From an uncultured Clostridia bacterium (GTDB taxonomy: Bacteria; Bacillota; Clostridia; Oscillospirales; Acutalibacteraceae), in the NCBI GenBank assembly GCA_938034875.1, contig CALHND010000005.1, positions 1-64,000 of the forward strand: a stretch of 64,000 bases of DNA, in the 5' to 3' direction. Positions 15,691 to 24,002 of this stretch are shown here, piece after piece. Positions within the stretch are counted from its first letter, which is position 1. Every line of letters starts with the position of its first letter. The notes beneath the pieces are model-generated. The model did no database searches. It saw nothing but the letters and a program-made list of their open reading frames with translations, and was not told where the DNA came from. The position numbers and the translations under genes are program-made.

Positions 15691-16164
15691 ATGATGAATC
15701 TTACTGAAAAAGCTGCTTATTTAAAAGGTCTTGCAGAAGGACTTAAGATTTCGGCAAACGACGATATGGGCAAGCTTGTTCTTGCACTTATCGATACTAT
15801 TGACGATATCACATTAACTGTTGCCGATATCGAGGACGAGCTCGCAGAGACTCGCGCATACATTGAAGAAATCGACGAGGACCTTGGCGCTGTTGAAGAG
15901 GATGTCTACGAAGACGATTGCGATTGCGATTGTGATTGCGATTGCGATTGCGATTGCGACTGCGATTGCGGCTGCGGCTGTGGCGATGACGACTTCTACG
16001 AAGTTGAGTGCCCTGCTTGCCACGAAACAATTTGCCTTGACGAAGATATGCTTTCTGAAGGCCAAATCGAGTGCCCCAACTGCGGCACCGATCTCGAATT
16101 TGATTTCGACGAAGACGACTGTGATTGCTGCGATTGCTGCGATCATGAGGACAAAGAGGACTAA
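15691..16164 (+). CDS. CD1247 N-terminal-domain protein with Asp-Cys repeat and zinc ribbon
   Basis: 157 residues (or 156 from the second ATG). Residues 1-70 form an acidic helical domain, LTEKAAYLKGLAEGLKI..., known as the CD1247 N-terminal domain in clostridia. Then come nine Asp-Cys pairs and a GCGCG run at about 76-98, and a zinc-ribbon-like CPAC...C...CPNCG at about 107-133. The tail is again Asp/Cys-rich (DDCDCCDCCDH). The function is unknown; metal binding is the obvious inference given more than 20 cysteines among acidic residues. It is co-transcribed with efp, with AAAGGAG upstream. Repeat number may vary between strains. Confidence 0.85.
   Translation: MMNLTEKAAYLKGLAEGLKISANDDMGKLVLALIDTIDDITLTVADIEDELAETRAYIEEIDEDLGAVEEDVYEDDCDCDCDCDCDCDCDCDCGCGCGDDDFYEVECPACHETICLDEDMLSEGQIECPNCGTDLEFDFDEDDCDCCDCCDHEDKED
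15916..15984 (+). repeat. in-frame GAYTGY hexanucleotide repeat
   Basis: Nine GAY-TGY units (15916-15969) encode (Asp-Cys)9, followed by GGC-TGY units. Nearly all units are GATTGC, so the tract could expand or contract in steps of two codons without breaking the frame. Confidence 0.95.
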
Positions 16165-16183
16165 TTAGTCCAACTAAACAAAT

Positions 16184-16222
16184 AAAAAGCGTGATTGCTG
16201 TAATTGCAATCACGCTTTTTTT
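16184..16222 (+). terminator. terminator of the efp operon
   Basis: AGCGTGATTGC (16188-16198) pairs with GCAATCACGCT (16206-16216), followed by T7. The A run before it could also serve the opposite strand. Confidence 0.85.
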
Positions 16223-16301
16223 ATTATAGTAACTATATTTTAACTGAATTCATGTATATGAGGTATTATTACCGATTAAACTGCGCAAACGTTTACCCAG
16301 C

Positions 16302-16907
16302 CTAATCATTTGTTTGCCTCACCTTTTCAGCGGCAGCTTTATACTCTTCGTAAGTTACAAGATACTTCAGTGCATTCGGTATCGCATTTGCAGATATACG
16401 ACTTGGTAGACCGAGACTTTGAAGCAACTTTTCTCGCAGCTTATGCGAATTTTCGCCTCCGTATAAACCATCATCATATAAGTCGGCCTTTGTCACATAA
16501 CGGCGCGCCGCACTGTCATCAACTTCATCGGCAGCTGTAACTCCTGCGGCTGCAAGTGCCGACAAGATAACCTGCTCCGACACACCCTCTACACCGAGCA
16601 GACCGTCTGCAGAATCCTTTGTTTTACGCCGTTCACGACCCTTTATATCGGGGATATACACGTTTATTACTTGGCCGTCTGTAACCGTACCACCAATATG
16701 CGAGCGGATAAGAAACCCGGCTGAATCAGAATCAGTCATAACAATGATCCCGCGTGTTTTTGCAAGTTTGCGAATAAAATTCAGTTTCTCTTTGTCTTTA
16801 AAAATTTGAAATCCGTCTGTTTCAATAATCAGCGCATCGATAATTGAGTCTAGCTTAATTTTATCGTATTTACCCTCAACTATTACCGCCTGTTTTAACC
16901 TAATCAC
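16302..16907 (-). CDS. rnmV: ribonuclease M5
   Basis: 201 residues from a GTG start at 16907, with AGGAGG 10 bases upstream. The TOPRIM domain has VEGKYDKIKLD at about 9 and TDSDSAGFLIRSHI at about 58, followed by the DUF4093 C-terminal half (DGLLGVEGV...). It matures 5S rRNA in Firmicutes. It follows holA by three bases. Usually rnmV neighbours rsmA (ksgA), which is not present here. Confidence 0.9.
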   Translation of the reverse strand: MIRLKQAVIVEGKYDKIKLDSIIDALIIETDGFQIFKDKEKLNFIRKLAKTRGIIVMTDSDSAGFLIRSHIGGTVTDGQVINVYIPDIKGRERRKTKDSADGLLGVEGVSEQVILSALAAAGVTAADEVDDSAARRYVTKADLYDDGLYGGENSHKLREKLLQSLGLPSRISANAIPNALKYLVTYEEYKAAAEKVRQTND

Positions 16908-16910
16908 AGC

Positions 16911-17951
16911 TTATTTTCCTCCTGCGAGCATTATAAGCTTCATTACTGTTTTATCAACCAACATTCGCGCATCTAGCTGAGTTGATTTTAATGCTATGTC
17001 GGCATCACGCAAAACATGGAGTGCTTTGCGTAGTGTAAAAACACTCATTTTGCGCGCATTTTGTGATGCATATTTTAGCTTAAATGCATTTTTTCCGTAG
17101 CCAAAATCGGCACCAATGCTTTCGGCATTTTTGCCCTCCGACTCGGCTACCTTTGCACGGTACATATCGACATATGCAGAGCTAAGCGCACCGATAATGG
17201 CAATCGGCTCTACACACTGTGCGGAAAGATCAGAAAGCATATTGTAAACACGGTCGGTGTCGCGTGCGCATACTGCGTTCACAAGCTTATATGCCTTTTC
17301 ATCGGGGGTTTTTACCGCCAATGAATCAACAACCTCATTTGTAATAATGCCGTCACGACCAACAAAATCGCACAGCTTATCAACCTCGGAAAACAGATTG
17401 GTCATATCACTGCCGCACACACGAATTAAATATCGCGCACCCGTTGGCTGTAAATTTACCGACCTAGAAGCTGCCCTTTTGCATATTATACGCGTAAGCT
17501 CCGCCTCATCGCGGGTGTTTAGCTCGACCGTACAGCCATTTTTGCGTACCGCGTCAAAAATCTTTCGTGCTTTTGCCGACTTCGACGGTGTAATATCCAG
17601 CTGTTCTAAACGCAACATCAGCACACAGCCCTCAGGTACATCGGAAATAAGTTGCTCAAGTTTTTTTACTTCTGCTTCGTCAGCGGCGGCAAAATTGTAA
17701 TCGCACACCGAAACACATGAGTAGTCGCTCATCATTGGAATGGAGTCGGCGGCAATAATTATATCATCCACCTTAACCGAGCCGTCAAAACGGTGCAGAT
17801 TAAGGTCAGAAAAATCGGTAACTGCCTTTTTAATAATAGCATCAGCATAATACCGTTTTAAATAATTCTCGTTACCGTACAGCAAATAAACCGATTTAAA
17901 ATCGGATTTTTTTATTTGCTCGGCAAGCTCTTTTTCGGTTATATCCGGCAT
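16911..17951 (-). CDS. holA: DNA polymerase III subunit delta
   Basis: 346 residues from the ATG at 17951, with GGAGCAC upstream; an in-frame ATG at 17978 would overlap comEC and lacks a site. The clamp-loader delta layout is clear: SVYLLYGNENYLKRYYADAI at the N-terminus, a middle AAA-like region, and the C-terminal collar domain with CARDTDRVYNMLSDL and ALHVLRDADIALK. It opens the sliding clamp as part of the clamp loader. It lies between comEC and rnmV, the common clostridial order comEC-holA. Confidence 0.92.
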   Translation of the reverse strand: MPDITEKELAEQIKKSDFKSVYLLYGNENYLKRYYADAIIKKAVTDFSDLNLHRFDGSVKVDDIIIAADSIPMMSDYSCVSVCDYNFAAADEAEVKKLEQLISDVPEGCVLMLRLEQLDITPSKSAKARKIFDAVRKNGCTVELNTRDEAELTRIICKRAASRSVNLQPTGARYLIRVCGSDMTNLFSEVDKLCDFVGRDGIITNEVVDSLAVKTPDEKAYKLVNAVCARDTDRVYNMLSDLSAQCVEPIAIIGALSSAYVDMYRAKVAESEGKNAESIGADFGYGKNAFKLKYASQNARKMSVFTLRKALHVLRDADIALKSTQLDARMLVDKTVMKLIMLAGGK

Positions 17952-17967
17952 AATGTGCTCCTTAAAA

Positions 17968-20118
17968 TCAGTATTCACAATTGAAACGAATTTTGCTTCC
18001 TTGTACTGATACTGTAATGTTCTGTTGATGTCCCGTTATGTACGGAGTTGCTCCTAATGACGCTATCCTGGTTGTAGTCATTGCCACTTTTTCCGCGTCT
18101 TCTGATATTATAGCATACTTTGACTTGCAAGCGGTAGATATAAATTCTGCCGGTGCAATAATTACATCAGACATCGGTAAATCGGTACTGAAATTTGGTA
18201 TTACAAACTTAATATCGTCTGCTGTAACCATAATATAATTATCACATATTTCGGCTGAAAGACTATCGGTCATATTTACGGTACAGTCCGCATTGGCGTT
18301 CCTTTTCATTCCCTCAAGCCGCATAATATCCAATCGCTCATCTGTGTATATAATTTCATCTGCGCTGATTGTTTTTAAAAATGTTGTTGCTCCGCCGCTG
18401 TAAAAATCACAGTTTTCCGGCAAAATCAACATATCAACGCTGCCCACTCCCTTACTGGTAAGCTCAGCGCTTATGCTGTTTGCCGCATAGATGGTTTCGC
18501 CGCATCCAATCAATGCGCGGTATTGACCGTCTTCAAGCAGCACCGCCAAGCCACCCTCGGTGTCAAATACGGTTACTTTAACAAAGCCGCTGTCAAAAAC
18601 CGTTGAAGCCAGTGCACCAACAGATATGGCAAGCGTCACAAGCAACGATGCAAACCTTAAACGGTGGCGCGTTTTAATTGCAGTACATAGCATAATAATA
18701 CAGCAAATGGCCGCACAGGTGACAAGTGCGGTAAATGATGTAATGTAAACACTAGAAAAATCAGGTTTTGATATTATATCAGCTACAATCAAAATAAACT
18801 TTGAGCACAAACCTGCAATCATCATTACAAACATTCCAAGATAGCTGAATATGCCGCTGAGCAGCAGTAACACTCCGACTGCCGACAAAATGAGAATCAT
18901 TGTTGTAGGAATGTCTATTATCAAATTAGATATAACGCTTAACGGTGTTATGTACCCAAATGTAGTAATGACAATCGGCAATGTCATAAGCTGAGCGGAA
19001 AGACTGATAGAAACAGCCTCAACAGCATAACGAACAGGTGCTACCCTGCACCGAATTAAGCGGTTGAGCTTAGAATGTATAACCGGCTGAAGTAATATCA
19101 TACCCAGGGTTGAGAATGTAGACAGCAAAAAGCTGACCGAACTAACGATAAATGGGTTAAACAGACACTGTACCAATACCGCTACCCACAGCGAATTAAG
19201 ACCGTCTGCCCTTTTTAAGCAGATTATTCCGACCAAATATATCAAACTTGTTATGCCGGCGCGCATAATCGATGGTGAAAATCCTGAAACAGCCATTATT
19301 CCGAAAACAAACGGTAATGTTACCGCCGCAGCAATGCGGCGTGAACGGGTTAAAGCAGAAAATACATAAAGCAGAAAATTCATTAAAATAGACAAATGCA
19401 GCCCCGATATTACCGTAATATGTGAAATTCCTGCGATGCGCACCGCATCATTCGCCGATACTGACATTGCGCTGCGGTCACCTATCAGCACCGAGGTTAT
19501 AAGTGCACTTTCATCAGTATTCATCACGCTGTTTATAGCACTGCGCACAGCTTTTCTTACGTTAATTGCGTACTGATAAATTGAGGGTTGTCCCTCTGAC
19601 ACCGTAATGCCATTGCCTTCTGCATTAACATACGCTCGAATAAATATATTTTCGCTGCGATGCCCCTCATATTTGCTTGTAAAGAATACAACATCGCCTT
19701 CTACCATGTCAAATTCCTGCATAGATAAATTACTGCGCGATGTTATAAGCAGTTTAAAATCACTGACATTTGCGCCCGATGCACTGTCAATATGTAACTT
19801 ATACTGAAACTTGCCCTTGTTGTACGATGGCTCCTCTATAACCGTACCGATTATATGTGACGACAGTCCATCCAGTTTTTCCACGGGTTGTGCATACATT
19901 ACATTTCGCAAAACAAACATACCAAGTGAGCATGCAACTGTCAGTAAAACAACTGTCACTTTATAATAATTTTTTTGTTTAAGTGCAAATGTTACAATTA
20001 TTGCACCTATAAATACAATGACACCCATCGCAGCGCATATGTACCAATTCAGGTACTGCGCTACGATAAGTGTAAGAAGAAGTGTAATTGAAATAACCGA
20101 AAGAGGTCTCTTTAACAC
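17968..20118 (-). CDS. comEC: ComEC/Rec2-family DNA uptake channel
   Basis: 716 residues. An N-terminal membrane pair and DUF4131 domain run to about 170. The competence core includes GISHITVISGLHLSILMNFL at about 230 and AVSGFSPSIMRAGITSLIYL near 285, with many helices to about 485. The C-terminal 200 residues occupy the place of the metallo-beta-lactamase-like domain, beginning VKVTVFDTEGGLAVLL. However, the usual HxDxDH is replaced by a stretch reading PENCDFYSGG, so this domain is probably inactive. ComEC carries single-stranded DNA across the membrane. No other competence genes are in the window. Confidence 0.9.
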   Translation of the reverse strand: MLKRPLSVISITLLLTLIVAQYLNWYICAAMGVIVFIGAIIVTFALKQKNYYKVTVVLLTVACSLGMFVLRNVMYAQPVEKLDGLSSHIIGTVIEEPSYNKGKFQYKLHIDSASGANVSDFKLLITSRSNLSMQEFDMVEGDVVFFTSKYEGHRSENIFIRAYVNAEGNGITVSEGQPSIYQYAINVRKAVRSAINSVMNTDESALITSVLIGDRSAMSVSANDAVRIAGISHITVISGLHLSILMNFLLYVFSALTRSRRIAAAVTLPFVFGIMAVSGFSPSIMRAGITSLIYLVGIICLKRADGLNSLWVAVLVQCLFNPFIVSSVSFLLSTFSTLGMILLQPVIHSKLNRLIRCRVAPVRYAVEAVSISLSAQLMTLPIVITTFGYITPLSVISNLIIDIPTTMILILSAVGVLLLLSGIFSYLGMFVMMIAGLCSKFILIVADIISKPDFSSVYITSFTALVTCAAICCIIMLCTAIKTRHRLRFASLLVTLAISVGALASTVFDSGFVKVTVFDTEGGLAVLLEDGQYRALIGCGETIYAANSISAELTSKGVGSVDMLILPENCDFYSGGATTFLKTISADEIIYTDERLDIMRLEGMKRNANADCTVNMTDSLSAEICDNYIMVTADDIKFVIPNFSTDLPMSDVIIAPAEFISTACKSKYAIISEDAEKVAMTTTRIASLGATPYITGHQQNITVSVQGSKIRFNCEY

Positions 20119-20120
20119 GA

Positions 20121-20657
20121 TTATTTAAAGAAAAGCGGAAGTTTATCAAGGAAAACGATATCATCTCGGTCTGCGGCGTCACCCTCTGCAAGAACGGCAC
20201 ATGAGCAAACCTCAATTCCCTTTGCCAACTCAATCAACATACGAATAGCGGCAAGCGATTCTCCTGTTGAAATAACATCGTCGACAATCAAAACTCGTTT
20301 TCCTGCTATAGCTGCACATTCATCGCTGCCCAGATAAAGCTTTTGTACATTTCCTGTAGTAATTGACTTTACCTCAACAGAAATGGGGTTTTCCATGTAA
20401 ACCTTTACTCCCTTGCGTGCAACAACATAAGGTTTGCCGCTTTGGCGTGCCATTTCGTATGCAAGCGGAATGCTTTTTGCCTCAGGTGTGAGAATAACAT
20501 CAAATTCCGGTACTTTTTTTAGCAACTCGCTCGTTGCGGCAACGGTTACCTCAACATCTCCGAACAGAATAAACGCTGCAATATCCAGTTTGTCGCTTAC
20601 TGCAAACAGCTTAAGCTCTCTGTCAAGACCGGCAATTTTCATTTTATATGTCTTCAT
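20121..20657 (-). CDS. purine-type phosphoribosyltransferase (Apt/Xpt-like)
   Basis: 178 residues. The PRPP-binding loop is VLIVDDVISTGES at about 124-136, and the flexible hood region precedes it. The N-terminus resembles neither Hpt nor Upp. Family logic suggests adenine or xanthine phosphoribosyl transfer for salvage, but the base cannot be assigned. It starts behind AGAGG and lies two bases before comEC. Confidence 0.82.
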   Translation of the reverse strand: MKTYKMKIAGLDRELKLFAVSDKLDIAAFILFGDVEVTVAATSELLKKVPEFDVILTPEAKSIPLAYEMARQSGKPYVVARKGVKVYMENPISVEVKSITTGNVQKLYLGSDECAAIAGKRVLIVDDVISTGESLAAIRMLIELAKGIEVCSCAVLAEGDAADRDDIVFLDKLPLFFK

Positions 20658-20707
20658 TATTCAAACCTCTTTTATCACATATTACGGGTGTGAGTTTACA
20701 CAGAAAA

Positions 20708-21046
20708 TCAGCCTGGAGGCCATGCAAGAGTGCGTTTTGCAAGCATATGAAAATGCAGATGACCAACAGTCTGACCGCCGTCCTCTCCGCAATTGTTGAC
20801 AATGCGGTAACCGTTTGTCAGCCCTTCACTGCGTGAAATTTTTGCCGCCGCTTCAAATATTTTTGCTACATAAATGCTGTTTTCACCGTTAATCTCGTCA
20901 GCACATTTAATATGTGTTTTGGGCACAATCACTGCGTGAAATGGTGCTTGCGGAGCAATATCCGCAAAAGCATAAACAAATTCATCTTCATAAATTTTTG
21001 TGGAGGGAATTTCACCCGCAATTATTTTGCAAAACAGACAATCCAT
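20708..21046 (-). CDS. HIT-family nucleotide hydrolase
   Basis: 112 residues. CLFCKIIAGEIPSTKIYED at the N-terminus is the Hint-type start with a partial zinc site. GQTVGHLHFHMLAKR near 91-105 is the histidine triad (HLHFH). It acts on purine nucleoside phosphoramidates or similar AMP-linked compounds. GGAGG precedes the ATG. It follows alaS by 13 bases, so it is in the T-box-controlled transcript unless a promoter lies within alaS. Confidence 0.92.
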   Translation of the reverse strand: MDCLFCKIIAGEIPSTKIYEDEFVYAFADIAPQAPFHAVIVPKTHIKCADEINGENSIYVAKIFEAAAKISRSEGLTNGYRIVNNCGEDGGQTVGHLHFHMLAKRTLAWPPG

Positions 21047-21059
21047 AACGCACCTCCGA

Positions 21060-23690
21060 TTATTTAATCATTGAAAGAACAATATCTTTTACCGCTGCAA
21101 GTGCATCGGCAACCTTTGATTTATCTTTTGCTCCAGCCATTGCGCTGTCAGGGCGTCCGCCGCCGCTGCCACCTGCAATTTTGGCTACCTCGCGTACAAT
21201 GTTACCTGCGTGAGCGCCCGATTTTACTGCATCGGCGCCGCAAGCAGCACAGAATGTAACCTTATCTTCATCAATTGCCGCAAAAACAGCAACTGTGTCA
21301 AGGTTTGATGCCTTGATATCGTCTCCGGCATTACGCATTGCGGTAGTATCGCTGCTCCAGAAAGGAGCCGCTATAACCTTAATACCGTTTACTTCGGAAG
21401 CATTTGCAAACAGAGAATCTAACTGTGACGATGCAATTTGAGAATTAAGTTTTTCAATTTTCTGCTTCTGAGCCTTAATTTCGTCCTGAAGTGACGCGAT
21501 TTTGGGTGCAAGTTCATCTGCCGATGATACTTTTGCCGCTGCAATCGTGCGGTCAATCTCGTCCTTATATTCACGAATAAGCTCAATTACGCCCTCTCCG
21601 GTGACCGCTTCAATACGGCGCACGCCGGCAGCAACAGAGCCCTCTGATATAATTCGGAACAGCGCAATTTTGGCTGTGTTTGAAACATGAGTACCGCCGC
21701 AGAATTCGATAGACACATCGTTTACATTTACTACGCGTACAATGTTTCCGTACTTTTCACCGAAAAGTGCCATTGCGCCCAGCTTTTTAGCCTCTTCAAT
21801 GGGCATTTCTTTAATGTCAACATCAATTGCGTCCAGGATAGAACGGTTAACAATGCTTTCAACTTCAGCAATTTGCTCGGCTGTCAGCGCTGAAAAATGT
21901 GTAAAGTCAAAACGAACAGAATCCTTTGTAACCAACTGGCCTGCCTGTTCAACATGGTTACCAAGCACGGTGCGCAGTGCCGCCTGTAAAAGATGGGCTG
22001 CGGTGTGGTTACGCATTATAGAATTGCGGCTGGATTTGCAAACGCCGACATTTACGCTGTCACCGACTTTAATAAGTCCGCTCGCCATTTCGCCGATATG
22101 CATGTAAATGCCCGATACTGATTTTTGTGTATCAGCAACTTTAAACGATGACTGACTGTCGCCAATTGTTCCTGTGTCACCGATCTGACCTCCGCTTTCT
22201 GCATAAAAAGGAGTTGTGTCAAGAATGATTACGCCCTTTTCACCGTCAGAAATCGTGTCTGCCGATTCGCCATCCTTAACAATAGCAAGCACCTTTGCTG
22301 TGCATGAGTAGTCAGTGTATCCAACAAATTTTGTTATTCCAAGTCCGTCTGGTAATGCAGATCCGCTCTTCCACGCGTCAGCTCCTGCGTTTTTGCGTGC
22401 TGCACGAGCACGCTCACGCTGTTCTCTCATCAATTCGTCAAAACGAGCTTCGTCAACGGTAAATCCGCTTTCACCGGCTATATCAACCGTCAGGTCAAGC
22501 GGGAATCCATAGGTGTCGGACAGCTTAAATGCATCCTCGCCCGAAACAATCTTTGATGTGCTGTTTTTGAGTATATCGTCAAGCATTTGAAGTCCCTGGT
22601 CAATGGTCTTTCCAAAGCTTTCTTCCTCAACACCGATGACCTTTTTGATAAGTTCCTTTTTCTCAACCAGTTCTGGATAAGCGTTCTTATTCTCATTGAT
22701 AACGGTTTCGCATACATCGGACAAGAACGCACCCTTTATGCCAAGCATACGGCCATGGCGGGCGGCACGGCGAAGCAAGCGGCGCAAAACATATCCTCTT
22801 CCTTCGTTTGACGGCATAACACCGTCGCCTATCATAAATGTTATTGAGCGAACATGGTCGGTTGTAACGCGCAACGAAATGTCATTTTTAGCGTCGGTTT
22901 TATATTCAACACCGGCAATTTCGCTAATGTGTTTCATTATGTTGCGTACGGTATCTACTTCGAACAAATTGTCTACGTCCTGCATTATGCAAGCAAGACG
23001 CTCAAGTCCCATTCCTGTATCGATGTTTTTTTGCTTTAGTTCGGTGTAATTGCCTTTACCGTCATTGTTAAACTGTGAAAATACATTGTTCCATATTTCC
23101 ATAAAGCGGTCGCAGTCACAGCCCGGCTTACAATCAGGTGAACCACAGCCGTACTTTTCCCCGCGGTCAAAGTAAATTTCAGAGCAGGGGCCGCAAGGAC
23201 CTGAACCATGCTCCCAAAAATTGTCCGCTTTGCCCAGACGAATTACTTTATTAGAATCTACTCCGATTTTCTTTGTCCAAATCTCGTATGCTTCCTCGTC
23301 ATTTTCATAAATTGACGGCCAAAGCTTATCTGCCGGAATTTGCAGAGTGTCGGTCAAAAACTCCCATGCCCACGGAATAGCCTCGTTTTTAAAATAGTCG
23401 CCGAACGAAAAGTTGCCCAGCATTTCAAAATATGTGCCGTGGCGAGCAGTATGACCTACACGCTCAAGGTCGGGTGTGCGTATGCACTTTTGGCAGGTTA
23501 CAACTCTTGAACGCGGTGGTTCAACCTCGCCAGTAAAATACTTTTTCATAGGTGCCATGCCTGAATTTATAAGCAGCAGGCTTTTGTCGTTGTTTGGCAC
23601 AAGCGAAAAGCTCGGCAAACGAATATGTCCTTTGCTTTCAAAGAAAGAAAGGTATTTTTCACGCAGATCGTTAAGTGAAGTCCATTCCAT
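21060..23690 (-). CDS. alaS: alanyl-tRNA synthetase
   Basis: 876 residues, the family length. Motifs seen are the N-terminal catalytic core (FFESKGHIRLPSFSLVPNND), RVVTCQKCIR near 62, editing-domain HTAAHLLQAAL near 560, and CGGTH near 663 with the zinc-binding Cys/His. The C-terminal DHHA1 domain ends in GGGRPDSAMAGAKD. It charges tRNA-Ala and clears mischarged Ser/Gly. A T-box leader precedes it. Confidence 0.97.
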   Translation of the reverse strand: MEWTSLNDLREKYLSFFESKGHIRLPSFSLVPNNDKSLLLINSGMAPMKKYFTGEVEPPRSRVVTCQKCIRTPDLERVGHTARHGTYFEMLGNFSFGDYFKNEAIPWAWEFLTDTLQIPADKLWPSIYENDEEAYEIWTKKIGVDSNKVIRLGKADNFWEHGSGPCGPCSEIYFDRGEKYGCGSPDCKPGCDCDRFMEIWNNVFSQFNNDGKGNYTELKQKNIDTGMGLERLACIMQDVDNLFEVDTVRNIMKHISEIAGVEYKTDAKNDISLRVTTDHVRSITFMIGDGVMPSNEGRGYVLRRLLRRAARHGRMLGIKGAFLSDVCETVINENKNAYPELVEKKELIKKVIGVEEESFGKTIDQGLQMLDDILKNSTSKIVSGEDAFKLSDTYGFPLDLTVDIAGESGFTVDEARFDELMREQRERARAARKNAGADAWKSGSALPDGLGITKFVGYTDYSCTAKVLAIVKDGESADTISDGEKGVIILDTTPFYAESGGQIGDTGTIGDSQSSFKVADTQKSVSGIYMHIGEMASGLIKVGDSVNVGVCKSSRNSIMRNHTAAHLLQAALRTVLGNHVEQAGQLVTKDSVRFDFTHFSALTAEQIAEVESIVNRSILDAIDVDIKEMPIEEAKKLGAMALFGEKYGNIVRVVNVNDVSIEFCGGTHVSNTAKIALFRIISEGSVAAGVRRIEAVTGEGVIELIREYKDEIDRTIAAAKVSSADELAPKIASLQDEIKAQKQKIEKLNSQIASSQLDSLFANASEVNGIKVIAAPFWSSDTTAMRNAGDDIKASNLDTVAVFAAIDEDKVTFCAACGADAVKSGAHAGNIVREVAKIAGGSGGGRPDSAMAGAKDKSKVADALAAVKDIVLSMIK

Positions 23691-23699
23691 TTTTTATTC

Positions 23700-23963
23700 C
23701 TCCGAAAAAACAATATAGCTCTCCCGTCCGAAAGGGACGGGAGAGCTCCGCGGTACCACCCAATTTGCCGTCTGTGTAAAAAGACGGCCTCTTTGATATC
23801 TGATAACGCTGATAAGGCGCCGTAATTAGCGGAGACTCAAAAGCGGGCGCAGTGTAATTGCTTTTGCCGGGACGGCTCTCAGCCCGATAACACGGACCGT
23901 CCCTCTCTGGTGCAGGCGAAAAACACTTTATGCTTTATCACAGTCATATAATTATAAAACTTA
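23700..23963 (-). promoter_or_regulatory. T-box leader of alaS
   Basis: On the minus strand, the T-box sequence GGGTGGTACCGCGG (23748-23761) lies directly before a terminator hairpin AGCTCTCCCGTCC/GGACGGGAGAGCT (23717-23747) with a T-rich tail, then GGAGG and alaS. Upstream is Stem I, with a GGGACGG/CCGTCCC helix; a candidate specifier GCA (Ala) is at 23859-23861, next to the AGTGT/ACACT base stem. Uncharged tRNA-Ala should stabilise the antiterminator. The specifier call is tentative. Confidence 0.88.
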
Positions 23964-23969
23964 ACTATA

Positions 23970-23998
23970 ATTATATAATCGACATTTTGATTTGTCAA
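23970..23998 (-). promoter_or_regulatory. promoter of the alaS T-box transcript
   Basis: On the minus strand, TTGACA (23993-23998), a 17-base spacer and TATAAT (23970-23975), both perfect consensus. The start point would be about 23963. Confidence 0.85.
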
Positions 23999-24002
23999 GC
24001 GA

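Noticed and set aside
15916..15984. CRISPR or minisatellite array
   Set aside because: Units are six bases with no spacers and encode Asp-Cys in frame; it is a coding repeat.
15809..16213. Long minus-strand and other-frame ORFs over the CD1247-like gene
   Set aside because: Produced by the GATTGC repeat, which stays open in several frames; the + strand gene has the ribosome site, zinc ribbon and family domain.
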